NCBI GenBank assembly: GCA_002050355.1
Contig: MWYY01000059.1
Location: forward strand, 27,756-91,755
From: Acidobacteria bacterium 28-9
Lineage (GTDB): Bacteria; Acidobacteriota; Blastocatellia; Pyrinomonadales; Pyrinomonadaceae
Length of the DNA stretch: 64,000 bases
Direction of reading: 5' to 3'
Made by a program: the position numbers and the translations under genes. Below are positions 7,600-16,630 of the stretch, in pieces. A model generated the notes under the pieces. The model made no database searches and was not told the origin of the DNA. It saw only the letters and a list, made by a program, of their open reading frames with translations. Every line of letters starts with the position of its first letter. The stretch's first letter is position 1.

Positions 7600-8421
7600 A
7601 TGAATTTATCCGGTCTGAGCCGCAGCATTAGGCTGTGGCTCATTATTATGATTTTTGGATTTACATACGTTCAGGCGCAAAATTCAACAAACAGTATTAA
7701 AAATTCGACAAAAAACATTGAAAAAGAATCTGCTTTCACAACGAAAGCAACCGATTTTTCATCAAAACAAAGCAAATCAGACGACTTTTCCTCTTCTCTC
7801 GTCCGACCCGAAACCAAAAACCAATACGAAAAACAAACCAGATCAAGCAACAAAGAATGGGGCTTCTACGCCGGTTCTTTTACCGTTCACAAGGATTTAA
7901 AAGGAGAATCGCAAAAAGCGCCCGTCGTGTTATTCGGCATTCGCCACGCCTGGACGACCAAAAATAATCCGAGTCATCGGCTCAGATATTACATAGATTT
8001 TAACCCGCTTATTATAGTCAACTACCGCGAGAGACGACTCGTGCAAACTTCGCCGACGACAACAGCAACTGTCGGCGACCGCAAAACCGTCTTTGGAGTC
8101 GGCTTTACTCCGGTTGGTCTACAGTTTAACTGGCGAAACAGTAAGAAAATACAGCCGTTTATAGCCGGAGGCTTTGGCTTAGCATTGTTTAACAAAAAAT
8201 TTCCCGACAATCGCTCGCCCTTACAGCCAGACAAAATCGGAAATCGCTTTCAGCTTATGCCTGAATTCGGCGCCGGTATTGAGATTCGGAAGTCGGAAAC
8301 CAAAAGCTATTTTATCGGCTATAAATATCATCATTTGTCGAACGGCTACACCGCGCCTCTAAACGTTGGATATAACACAAATATGGTTTACGGCGGGATG
8401 TATTTTCAAAGAGGCGAATAA
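7600..8421 (+). CDS. PagL/acyloxyacyl hydrolase-like outer membrane protein
   Basis: 273 aa with a signal peptide (LWLIIMIFGFTYVQAQ), a low-complexity Ser/Lys-rich linker to about residue 85, then a beta-barrel-like domain. The C-terminus contains YKYHHLSNGYTAPLNVGYN, which matches the His-x-Ser-Asn active-site signature of lipid A 3-O-deacylases (PagL). The protein would remove an acyl chain from lipid A in the outer membrane. The linker is longer than in classical PagL (about 150-180 aa). A remnant of a second such gene follows immediately. Confidence 0.7.
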   Translation: MNLSGLSRSIRLWLIIMIFGFTYVQAQNSTNSIKNSTKNIEKESAFTTKATDFSSKQSKSDDFSSSLVRPETKNQYEKQTRSSNKEWGFYAGSFTVHKDLKGESQKAPVVLFGIRHAWTTKNNPSHRLRYYIDFNPLIIVNYRERRLVQTSPTTTATVGDRKTVFGVGFTPVGLQFNWRNSKKIQPFIAGGFGLALFNKKFPDNRSPLQPDKIGNRFQLMPEFGAGIEIRKSETKSYFIGYKYHHLSNGYTAPLNVGYNTNMVYGGMYFQRGE

Positions 8422-8591
8422 GTATTTTTGCGAGCGATTTCGGCGGCGGTCTGATCTATATGCTCTCGGAAAATCGCGCCGTCAATTTCGGCTACAAATA
8501 TTTCCACATATCAAACGGAAATATCGGCGGAAAAATCAACAATCCAGATTTCAACGCCATTGTTTTCTACGTTAACTATTCGTTCTTATGA
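8422..8591 (+). pseudogene. C-terminal remnant of a second PagL-like gene
   Basis: Directly after the PagL-like stop, another frame encodes ASDFGGGLIYMLSENRAVNF, then GYKYFHISNGNIGG and NNPDFNAIVFYVNYSFL, ending at TGA 8589-8591. This matches the last ~55 residues of the upstream gene, including the HxSN signature, but is a different sequence. No start codon or N-terminal part exists. It is best read as the tail of a tandem paralogue whose front was deleted. Confidence 0.7.
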
Positions 8592-8624
8592 AAATAAGCG
8601 TTCTAATGTAAAATCAAAATTTAC

Positions 8625-8652
8625 AAGGCAGTCATCTCGTTGACTGCCTTTT
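8625..8652 (+). terminator. Intrinsic terminator before hisS
   Basis: Stem AAGGCAGTCA / TGACTGCCTT with a short loop, followed by TTTTCT. It ends the PagL-like gene and its remnant, about 30 bp before hisS. Confidence 0.7.
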
Positions 8653-8680
8653 CTATTACTGAAATTGTAAAACTTAAGTT

Positions 8681-10174
8681 ATGAGCAAAACACAACCGGC
8701 GCGCGGAATGCGCGATTTTCTTCCCGCCGACATCAGGCGCCGCGAATACGTCATCGGTATTATCAAAGAAGTTTACGAATCCTACGGCTTTGAGCCGCTC
8801 GAAACACCGGCGGTTGAAAATCTTGAAACTTTGACGGGCAAATACGGCGAAGAGGGAAATCAACTGATTTATAAAATCCTCAAGCGCGGTGAAAAACTCG
8901 AACAAAGCACGTCCGAAAAAGATTCGTCCGACCTCGCCCTGCGTTACGATTTAACCGTTCCGCTCGCGCGTGTTATCGCCCAACACAAAAACGACTTACC
9001 GAAATTTTTCAAACGCTATCAAATCCAACCTGTCTGGCGAGCCGACCGTCCGGCGCGTGGACGCTTTCGGGAATTTTATCAATGCGACGTTGACGTCATT
9101 GGTTCGAGTTCGATGATTGTCGAAGCAGAACTTTGCGCGGCAGTGGGTGAGATTTTGCTGAGGTTGGGATTTAGTGATTTTGTTATCAAATTGAATCACA
9201 AAGAAATTTTAACGGGAATTTTGAAAGCTGTTGGCATTCCAACTGAACAGCACATAAATACGCTTGTTGTTTTGGACAAGTTCGATAAAATTGGTGCAGA
9301 AGCTGTAGCTAAAGAGCTTCAACAAATGAGTATTTCAGTTGACAGTGTATTAAAACTGATGAAATTCATTTTGAGCATTTATAAAAGGCAAAAAAAAGAC
9401 CTTAAAGATAGAATTGAAAATATTGAACTTGAACTAGAAAAAGCATACGCAAGTACATCTAGTAAACACAATGACGAATTTAATTTTACTCAACATTCTC
9501 CAGAAAAAATAAATGATATTACTTTTGAACGTATAGCTGGCTTTACTTCAGAAAATGAAGAAGGAGAGAAAGGTATTTCAGAGTTAAAAAAAATTCTTAA
9601 ATTCATCAAAAATCAATATGTTTATAAAAGAATAGAAATTGATCCAAATCTTGCTCGTGGCTTGTCGTACTACACAGGTACGATTATGGAAATTGTTTTA
9701 ACAAGTTCCGATTTTTCGGGAAGTCTCGCTGGCGGCGGGCGTTACGACGGTTTAATCGGAATGTTCGGCAAAGAACAAATTCCCGCGTGTGGTTTTTCGC
9801 TCGGTTTGGAAAGGATTCTGGTCGTGATGGAAGAACGCGGAATGTTTCCTAAGGAGTTGGGCGATAGTTCGGCGGATGTTCTTGTAACCGTCTGGAACGA
9901 AGATTCAATCGGCGAATCGCTTAAGCTCGCCGGTGAATTAAGACAACAGAAATTGCGCGTTCTCGTTTATCCCGAAGCCGACAAACTCGGCAAGCAATTC
10001 AAATACGCTTCACAAATTAATGTTCCGTTCGTCTGCGTTTTGGGCGAGAGCGAACTTGCCGAAAATAAAGTTACGCTCAAAAACATGGAAACCGGCGAAC
10101 AGGAAATAATTGAAAGAGCAGAAGCGGCTTCACGAGTAAAAATTCATAAGCAAAACTCTCAGAGCAAATCGTAA
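8681..10174 (+). CDS. hisS: Histidyl-tRNA synthetase with an enlarged insertion domain
   Basis: Class II aminoacyl-tRNA synthetase charging tRNA-His; the tRNA-His gene is also in this window. Class II motifs are clear: RGMRDFLP at the N-terminus, motif 2 VWRADRPARGRFREFYQCD, histidine-binding ARGLSYYTG, and motif 3 GFSLGLERIL, followed by the anticodon-binding domain. At 497 aa it is about 70 aa longer than E. coli HisRS. The extra length lies between motif 2 and the histidine-binding loop. DNA encoding that part (about 9230-9660) is strikingly AT-rich and Lys/Glu-rich compared with both flanks, suggesting different ancestry or relaxed constraint. No intein motifs are seen there. Confidence 0.95.
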   Translation: MSKTQPARGMRDFLPADIRRREYVIGIIKEVYESYGFEPLETPAVENLETLTGKYGEEGNQLIYKILKRGEKLEQSTSEKDSSDLALRYDLTVPLARVIAQHKNDLPKFFKRYQIQPVWRADRPARGRFREFYQCDVDVIGSSSMIVEAELCAAVGEILLRLGFSDFVIKLNHKEILTGILKAVGIPTEQHINTLVVLDKFDKIGAEAVAKELQQMSISVDSVLKLMKFILSIYKRQKKDLKDRIENIELELEKAYASTSSKHNDEFNFTQHSPEKINDITFERIAGFTSENEEGEKGISELKKILKFIKNQYVYKRIEIDPNLARGLSYYTGTIMEIVLTSSDFSGSLAGGGRYDGLIGMFGKEQIPACGFSLGLERILVVMEERGMFPKELGDSSADVLVTVWNEDSIGESLKLAGELRQQKLRVLVYPEADKLGKQFKYASQINVPFVCVLGESELAENKVTLKNMETGEQEIIERAEAASRVKIHKQNSQSKS

Positions 10175-10235
10175 AGAAATAAAAATGTCACAAAAATTTG
10201 CCTTTGTGGTGTTATCTTAACAAAGGAGAAAAATT

Positions 10236-11387
10236 ATGTTTTATCAATTTTGTTTGAGCGTGGTTCTGGGGATTTTTGTTAGTTTTGCGACAAACTGTTC
10301 GGCTCAGGAAAAATCCGCCGGTGTTGCAGGTTCTCAGGCGACGCAAACCTATGGAAAGATTACCGAAATCGGCAAGTTGAACGAAGCGAGAGCGTCGCAT
10401 ACGGCGACTCGTATGAATGACGGAAAGATTTTAATCGCGGGCGGAATGGAGCGCAACGGCGTGTTCTTTGACGTTGCCGATATTTTCGACCCGAAGATGA
10501 ATAATTTCGCGCGAGCAAAAAACAAAATGAGCGTCGAGCGCGTCAGCCATACGGCGACGCTTTTGCCGAACGGAAAAGTTTTACTCATCGGTGGTTGGTC
10601 AAATCGTGATGTGCCGGAAATGAGCGCGGAGATTTATGACCCGAAGACCGAAAAATTTACCGCGATTAGAAATTTGAATCGCCGCCGTTCCGGTCATACC
10701 GCAACGCTTTTGGAAAATGGCAAAGTTTTAATTACCGGTGGTTTTGACGGAAAAGAGAACTTGAGCGAAGCCGAAATTTTCGATTCACAAAACAATACTT
10801 TCACTTTAATCGGGAAAATGCGCAACGCACGTTCAGTCCACACGGCGACAAAATTAGCGGACGGGCGAATTTTGCTGACGGGGGGCGAAGTAAATCGCGG
10901 GCAGATTTTGTCGAGCGCGGAGATTTTCGACCCGAAAACAAACAATTTTTCTTTGACCAAAGTGATGAATGTCGTGCGCTATAAACACGATTCAATTTTA
11001 CTCGCGGACGGTCGAGTTTTAATTTTTGGCGGCTCTGACGAGCGGGATTGGCGCGGACAACACAAAAGCGCGGAAATTTTTGACGCGGCGACAAATCAAT
11101 TTACCCCGACAGGCGATACGAATTTTGCGCGTTTCAAAATTGACGGAACGGCTGTTTTGCTCAAAGACGGAAATGTATTTGTCGGCGGCGGCGGCGAACA
11201 GGCAGAAGTTTTTAACCCGTTGACCAATACTTTTACGAAAACGGCAGGCGAATTCGGCATCCCGCTTCATTACGCGACCGTTACACTTGTTGACGATGAA
11301 CGAGCTTTGATTGTTGGCGGTTATGGAAACGGCACACGCGAAACGGGACCGATTAGCACAAATCGAGCCTGGATTTTTAAATTGTAA
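10236..11387 (+). CDS. Secreted kelch-repeat beta-propeller protein
   Basis: 383 aa with a signal peptide (MFYQFCLSVVLGIFVSFATN). AAAGGAG precedes the ATG. Six or more kelch-type blades follow the pattern 'A..SHTAT.L.nGkvLi.GG...a.iFDp' (for example RVSHTATLLPNGKVLLIGGW, RSGHTATLLENGKVLITGGF). Such propellers bind proteins or sugars; no catalytic residues of galactose oxidase were identified. It is probably a periplasmic or surface binding protein. A strong bidirectional terminator follows. Confidence 0.85.
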   Translation: MFYQFCLSVVLGIFVSFATNCSAQEKSAGVAGSQATQTYGKITEIGKLNEARASHTATRMNDGKILIAGGMERNGVFFDVADIFDPKMNNFARAKNKMSVERVSHTATLLPNGKVLLIGGWSNRDVPEMSAEIYDPKTEKFTAIRNLNRRRSGHTATLLENGKVLITGGFDGKENLSEAEIFDSQNNTFTLIGKMRNARSVHTATKLADGRILLTGGEVNRGQILSSAEIFDPKTNNFSLTKVMNVVRYKHDSILLADGRVLIFGGSDERDWRGQHKSAEIFDAATNQFTPTGDTNFARFKIDGTAVLLKDGNVFVGGGGEQAEVFNPLTNTFTKTAGEFGIPLHYATVTLVDDERALIVGGYGNGTRETGPISTNRAWIFKL

Positions 11388-11452
11388 TCAGCGTTACTAA
11401 AAAAAACTTGTCGCTTCAGATAATTGAGCAGAATTGGTAAATTTATTGTAAT

Positions 11453-11490
11453 AAAAAAGGATGTCCAAATTTAATTGGACATCCTTTTTT
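11453..11490. terminator. Bidirectional intrinsic terminator
   Basis: Perfect hairpin AAAAAAGGATGTCC - aaatttaatt - GGACATCCTTTTTT between the convergent kelch and metalloprotease genes. It has an A-tract on one side and a T-tract on the other, so it can serve both strands. Confidence 0.9.
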
Positions 11491-11509
11491 CGTTTGAATT
11501 TGTTCTATC

Positions 11510-13756
11510 TTAATTTGAGATAGAAGCACTCGTTACAACGTTCTGATTCGGATTGTATGTGTATCCCGAAGCTGAAAGGTTTGTAACATTTATGGTGAAT
11601 GAACCACTTTTTCTGGTCGAGGCTGAAGTAATCGTCGCCTGACCGTTCGCATTAGTTGTTCCTGTAAAACTGCCTGTCGTTAAACCGCTCCAGTTTCCGG
11701 TAACGGTTACGTTGGAACGCGGTGCGCCGTTGCCGTCATGGACTGTGATTACAGCGCGCGCGGATGTATTGCGCCCACTGGTAACAAGCGACATCGAGAT
11801 GCTTTTTACGAAAATTGCTACGCTCGGCGCTTGTTGAACAGTAATGGAAATGCTGCTCGAACCTGTCGCGCCGTTGTTGTCGGTAACGGTTAAAGTCGCC
11901 GTGTAATTTCCGGCAGTATTATAAATATGCGACGGATTGGCTAGGTTTGAAGACGTTCCGTCGCCGAAGTTCCATGAATAACTCGCAATCGTTCCGTCCG
12001 TGTCGTTTGAGCCTTGACTCGAAAAATTAATGGTCAGAGGCGCGTTGCCCGACGTTTTGTCTGCTCCGGCAATTGCGACAGGCGATTGATTAGCAGCCCC
12101 ATTCGCCGTAATAACAACACTGTCCGTATCGGTCAGACCACTGCTATCGGTAACCGTCAAAACTGCCGTAAATGTTCCGGCTGAATTATAAACGTGAATC
12201 GGATTCGGCTCGGTCGAGTTTGCTCCATCGCCGAAATTCCACGAATAGCTGACGATTGTACCGTCCGCGTCCGAAGAATTAACGCTTGAAAAACTGACCG
12301 TCAGAGGTGTCGTGCCCGATGTTGGATTTGCCGAAACTGCGGCGACCGGCGCTTGCGCCCCGCTGACGGGAACCGTTCCTGAAATACTGTATTGTCCGAT
12401 GCTTGCGTAATCCGAGTAACCGGTCGTCAAATCGCCCACGCCGAGACCGTCAATTGTCAGATAATAAACGCCGGCGGATAAAGATTCACTGATGACAGCA
12501 GGCAAACCCGCCGGATTAATAATCGCTATAACGTTGCCTTGGGCGTCGGAAATCCGCGCCTGAATATCCAGATTTCCACCACGAGGCGCAGGATTTACGT
12601 TGATTGTAACTGTACCGTCGCCTGTTGAAAATTGAAAAACATCAACATCGCTTCGGGTCGTAATTACGCCTGACGCGCTGATGCTGCTGCCGTTTAAAAC
12701 GGTTGCGGAGGCGTTTGTATTACCGTAATCGTCAGCAATCACGGGAATTCCATAAGTTTGTATCACAGCCACATCATCCTGCAATTGATTTGCACCCGGA
12801 TATTCGCCTTTGCTCCATTGCGTAACTGGTTTGTAATAACCGACGCCCATAATCGGCGCCCAATCGCCATGACCGGAATAATATCCGGTCGTTGTGCCGT
12901 CGGTATTGGTTTTTCCGTCGTGACTCAAATTGAGGTTGTGCCCGACTTCGTGCGAAGTCGCTTCGGCAATATTTTTCTCGCTGTTTCCGAGACCGGAAGT
13001 CATTACGAAAGCCGGTTTGTAACTTGAGCCGACGCCGTTGAAAGCGCCGACATAAGCGATGCTGCCGATACTGCTGCCCGTGAAATTCGTCGGACTGATA
13101 ACGGCGCGCGTACCGTAAACCAAATCTGAAGAACTGCTGCGGAAAATAGCCGCGTCACCAGGGTCTTGCGTCGTAACATCTACATTAAACGGTGCGTAAT
13201 CTTCCGCCACTCGCTGCCAGATGTATTGAATCGCATCTTGTTCCTGCGTCGTAAAAGTGTTCGGGTCGGAGTCGAGGCTGAACGGGGCAGAATTTATCGG
13301 TTGCCCGCTCGTATAATTTGTATTTCAGGCAGTATTGGACGTTACGTGACCGTTGAAATCGAGATAGATAACCCGATTTGCACCGGGGCGGCTGTGCAGT
13401 TGAAATGTCTGTTCGTATGAAAAAGGCGCGGCTCCTGACGTCACCGGCGCCGCGGCGCTTTCTATAACTTGAAAATCCTCGGTCGCGTCGTCAATATAGA
13501 GCAGAGCGTCCGAATCATCTATATGCAAAGTCCAATCTTCCAAAAACAATTTGCGCAGTTCGTCAGACGATTTGCCGTGTTTTTGAGCAACTGCCGGCAG
13601 ACGGCTGCCTAATTTATCAATAGCTGCCTGCCCGCGAGCAAGTCCTCTGGGAGATGCATTCGGGTTTTGAGCAAAATTGCTTCCGGTAAAAACAGAAAAC
13701 AGTAAAAATAAAATGGCTGCAAACTTTGACAATTTTTTAGCGGCGTAAAAATACAT
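11510..13756 (-). pseudogene. Secreted zinc metalloprotease with two PKD domains, interrupted by an in-frame TGA
   Basis: Two track ORFs (13325-13756 and 11510-13210) and the stretch between them are in one frame, separated only by TGA at 13325-13327. The readthrough junction reads GHVTSNTA-stop-NTNYTSGQPI; related secreted proteases, as far as I recall, carry Trp there, so TGG to TGA is the simplest change. The order is signal peptide, propeptide-like region, a metalloprotease domain with HEVGHNLNLSH (zinc site), a beta-rich pre-peptidase C-terminal-like domain (DVDVFQFSTG), two PKD domains (SYSWNFGDG twice) and an Ig-like C-terminal domain. Total is 748 codons. Upstream AAAGGAG is 11 nt from the ATG. 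Other genes here end in TGA, so recoding is unlikely. It is a nonsense mutation or a base-call error. Confidence 0.8.
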
Positions 13757-14101
13757 CGATTATCGGTCTCCTTTGGTAAAATAGCGGACAATTTCCAGTT
13801 GTTGGTTAAGCAGACAAATTGCGGTCTGACACGAAAAATAAATATGATAAACTTCCCGAAAAAGACACAATTTTGCCGAATACAAATTAACGATAAACAG
13901 GAAGTTTACAAAACAAAAGGTGAGAAAAAAACAAATACCCGAATTTCTTGAGAAAACGCAAAAACCCTTGCGGAAGACAAAAAATCAAACTAAAAATTTT
14001 TCAAACTTGGGGTTAAACTATTCGGGTTATTGATATGAGACTTTCCGATACTTTTTGTCGGCAAAAGGTTGCCAACAAATTTTAACAAAAAATTTAAAGC
14101 T
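13757..14101. other. AT-rich intergenic region between divergent genes
   Basis: About 345 bp holding the promoter regions of the metalloprotease gene (minus) and the DinB-like gene (plus). I see no ORF, RNA gene or clear repeat in it. Confidence 0.6.
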
Positions 14102-14689
14102 ATGGAACAAACTTTACAAAACTTTCTTGACGAATCTGTCACCGCTCTTCGCGCATACAAAAAACTTGCCGAAAAAGCGTTGCAGCAAGTGTCGGACGAA
14201 GAATTTTTTAGAACGATTGACGAAGAATCAAACTCGATTGCGGCAATTGTGAAACATATCGGCGGAAATCTCCGCTCGCGCTGGATGAACTTTTTGACGA
14301 CAGACGGCGAAAAGCCGGACAGAAATCGGGATTCGGAATTTATTACGGAAACCGACACGCGCGAGAGTTTATTGAAATTGTGGGAAAACGGTTTTCGAAT
14401 TCTTTTTGAATCGCTTAAATCATTGAAAACGGAGGATTTGAACAAAATCGTTCAGATTCGCGGCGAAGATTTTACGGTTATTAAAGCGATAACGCGTACA
14501 ATGATGCACACGGCTTCGCACGTTGGACAAATAACGCTTTTGGCAAAACATTTTCGCTCTTCCGAGTGGCAAACTTTGAGCATTCCGAAAAACAAATCCG
14601 AGGAATTCGACAGTTGGTTAAAAGAAAAACAAGAAGCGGGAAATTACCTGGAAGTGGCGCAGGCGTTTGCCGAAAAAGATTTAAAGTAG
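14102..14689 (+). CDS. DinB-like / DUF1572 family protein
   Basis: A four-helix-bundle protein of the DinB/YfiT superfamily. Conserved positions include IVKHIGGNLRSRWMNFL, with the first metal-ligand His, and MMHTASHVGQITLLAKH, with the HxxxHxxQ pattern. The role in the cell is unknown; relatives include damage-inducible and thiol-transfer enzymes. The track start (TTG at 14069) is less likely than the ATG at 14102, which begins MEQTLQNFLDE. It follows a divergent gap and appears monocistronic. Confidence 0.8.
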   Translation: MEQTLQNFLDESVTALRAYKKLAEKALQQVSDEEFFRTIDEESNSIAAIVKHIGGNLRSRWMNFLTTDGEKPDRNRDSEFITETDTRESLLKLWENGFRILFESLKSLKTEDLNKIVQIRGEDFTVIKAITRTMMHTASHVGQITLLAKHFRSSEWQTLSIPKNKSEEFDSWLKEKQEAGNYLEVAQAFAEKDLK

Positions 14690-14740
14690 AAAAAGCGGAA
14701 GGAGAGAGTAGATTCCCGCTCAAAACTCTTTTCTTGAAAA

Positions 14741-15034
14741 TTAATAGCGACCGATATACACGCGGCTGATAAGTCGAGTAGTAACTCTACCGTTCGCTTG
14801 ATATCTGGTCTGATAAGTTTCGCGGTAAATACGTCTGCCGACCCGAACGTTGCGAACGCTGTTGACAACACGGGCGCGACGATTATAACGACGATTGTTA
14901 CGTCTGTTTTGTCCCACTTGAATTTGGATTTGCGGCGCCGCAACGCTATTTGCGGCGGTCGTTTTTGCTTCGGTTGAAAATGCCGTAAAAGCAATTGAAG
15001 TCAAAAGCATTGATAATGTTAATAATTTCTTCAT
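14741..15034 (-). CDS. Small secreted arginine-rich protein
   Basis: 97 aa starting MKKLLTLSMLLTSIAFTAFS with a signal peptide cleaved near TEA-KT, then a basic mature part rich in Arg, Asn and Tyr (QNRRNNRRYNRRARVVNSVR). CAGGAG precedes the ATG by 7 nt. No domain is recognised. Its charge suggests binding to nucleic acid, polysaccharide or the envelope, which is speculation. Confidence 0.75.
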   Translation of the reverse strand: MKKLLTLSMLLTSIAFTAFSTEAKTTAANSVAAPQIQIQVGQNRRNNRRYNRRARVVNSVRNVRVGRRIYRETYQTRYQANGRVTTRLISRVYIGRY

Positions 15035-15283
15035 TTTTCATCTCCTGAGTAAAATCTCTAGACGGTTAAACTCATTGAAATTTTATTCGGCGAGTTTTGC
15101 CGCTTATATGTATAGACACTACAAAATTGCCTTTGGTTACTTTTTTCTGCAAGTAATTTATTTCGGTTAAAAGAATTAGCAGCGTGAGGAATAAAATCTA
15201 CTGTCAAACATCAAATAAAATGTGTCGAAACGCCGAATTTATTTAACAGGTAAATTTTGTGCTAATCTGTTATTTCGTTTTTT

Positions 15284-16456
15284 ATGCGCTCAATCTCTAT
15301 TTTAGGTTCAACAGGTTCAATCGGCTGCAATACGCTGAAGGTCATCGAATTTTTGCGCGATGAATTTCGCGTCGTAGCGCTCGGCGCAGGACGAAATACG
15401 GAAAAACTTGCCGAACAAGTTGAGCGTTTCAAGCCGGAACTCGTCGCAGTCGAAACGGAAAATTGTGCGGAAGATTTGCTTCGCAGAATTTCAAGTTCCA
15501 AAATTAAAACTCCAAAAATTGTCGTCGGCGCAAAAGGTTTGATTGAAGCCGCGACGCACGACGAAGCCGAAATTGTGTTTTCGGCGACGGTCGGCGCGGT
15601 CGGATTCGTGCCGACGCTGCGCGCTTTGGAAACAGGAAAAACGGTTGCGCTTGCCAATAAAGAAACGCTTGTTATGGCGGGCGAATTAATGACGAAAGCA
15701 GCGCGTGAAAACAACGCCGAAATTTTGCCGGTAGATTCCGAACACAACGCGATTCACCAATGCCTGCGCGGTGAAAAACGCGCTGAAGTCAAACGTTTGA
15801 TTTTAACGGCGAGTGGCGGACCTTTTCGCACAAAAACTAAGCAGGAAATCGAAAGCGCAACGGTCGAACAAGCCTTGAATCATCCGAGTTGGAAAATGGG
15901 CGATAAGGTTACGATTGACTCGGCTACTTTGATGAACAAAGGTTTGGAAGTCATCGAAGCGCGCTGGCTGTTCGGTTTTTCGGCTGATGAAATCTCGGTT
16001 CTGGTTCATCCCGAATCAATCGTTCATTCTTTGATTGAACTGATTGACGGCTCGATAATCGCGCAGATGGGCGTAACCGATATGCGCCACGCGATTCAAT
16101 ACGCTTTGACTTTTCCCGACCGCAAACAGTCGGAACTTGCGCCGCTCGATTTAACCAAACTCGCGCAATTGAACTTTGAAGAACCGGATTTAGAAAAATT
16201 TGCGTGTCTCGCTTTGGCTTACCGGGCATTAAAAACCGGCGGAACTTTGCCCGCCGCAATGAGTGCCGCCAACGAAATCGCCGTGCAGGCGTTTTTGGAC
16301 AACAAAATTAAACTGTCCGACATTCCGAAAATCATCGAAAAGGTGATGAACGAACACGAAACGAAACCTGTAACAAATCTGGAAACTGTTTTAGAATGTG
16401 ATAATCAAGCGAGACAAGCGGCGTTGCATTTGGCAGCACAAACGGTCGCCGTTTAG
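15284..16456 (+). CDS. dxr: 1-deoxy-D-xylulose 5-phosphate reductoisomerase
   Basis: NADPH-dependent enzyme making MEP from DXP, the committed step of MEP-pathway isoprenoid synthesis. The Rossmann motif ISILGSTGSIGCNTL opens the protein. The catalytic segments ALANKETLVMAGE and PVDSEHNAIHQCL, the flexible loop ILTASGGPFR, and the SATLMNKGLEVIEA helix are all present. At 390 aa the length is standard. It sits with rseP and ispG, a gene neighbourhood common to many bacteria. Confidence 0.96.
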   Translation: MRSISILGSTGSIGCNTLKVIEFLRDEFRVVALGAGRNTEKLAEQVERFKPELVAVETENCAEDLLRRISSSKIKTPKIVVGAKGLIEAATHDEAEIVFSATVGAVGFVPTLRALETGKTVALANKETLVMAGELMTKAARENNAEILPVDSEHNAIHQCLRGEKRAEVKRLILTASGGPFRTKTKQEIESATVEQALNHPSWKMGDKVTIDSATLMNKGLEVIEARWLFGFSADEISVLVHPESIVHSLIELIDGSIIAQMGVTDMRHAIQYALTFPDRKQSELAPLDLTKLAQLNFEEPDLEKFACLALAYRALKTGGTLPAAMSAANEIAVQAFLDNKIKLSDIPKIIEKVMNEHETKPVTNLETVLECDNQARQAALHLAAQTVAV

Positions 16457-16535
16457 AAAATCATCAGCGAAAATTTGACCGGATTTGTTTACACCGAAAA
16501 TTAAATTTGCCGATTTGCCGTCGTGAAATTTGCGT

Positions 16536-16564
16536 TTGACAAAGGCGGGTTTTACACTTTAGAT
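16536..16564 (+). promoter_or_regulatory. Possible sigma70 promoter before rseP
   Basis: TTGACA (16536-16541), a 17-bp spacer, then TTAGAT (16559-16564). The -35 box is perfect and the -10 box is weak. A hairpin, CAGGCGGAAACG / CGTTTCAGCCTG (16577-16605), follows in the leader. Confidence 0.4.
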
Positions 16565-16630
16565 TGCAACTTGGAGCAGGCGGAAACGCTCTAACGTTTC
16601 AGCCTGAAATTAAAAAGAGAGATTTTATAA

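Noticed and set aside
9230-9660. Intein or intron in hisS
   Set aside because: The frame is continuous, no splice-junction residues or endonuclease motifs are seen, and the added length sits in the known insertion domain.
13325-13327. TGA read as tryptophan (alternative genetic code or recoding)
   Set aside because: Other intact genes in the window end in TGA (gmhB and the MGDG-like glycosyltransferase), so TGA is a normal stop here.
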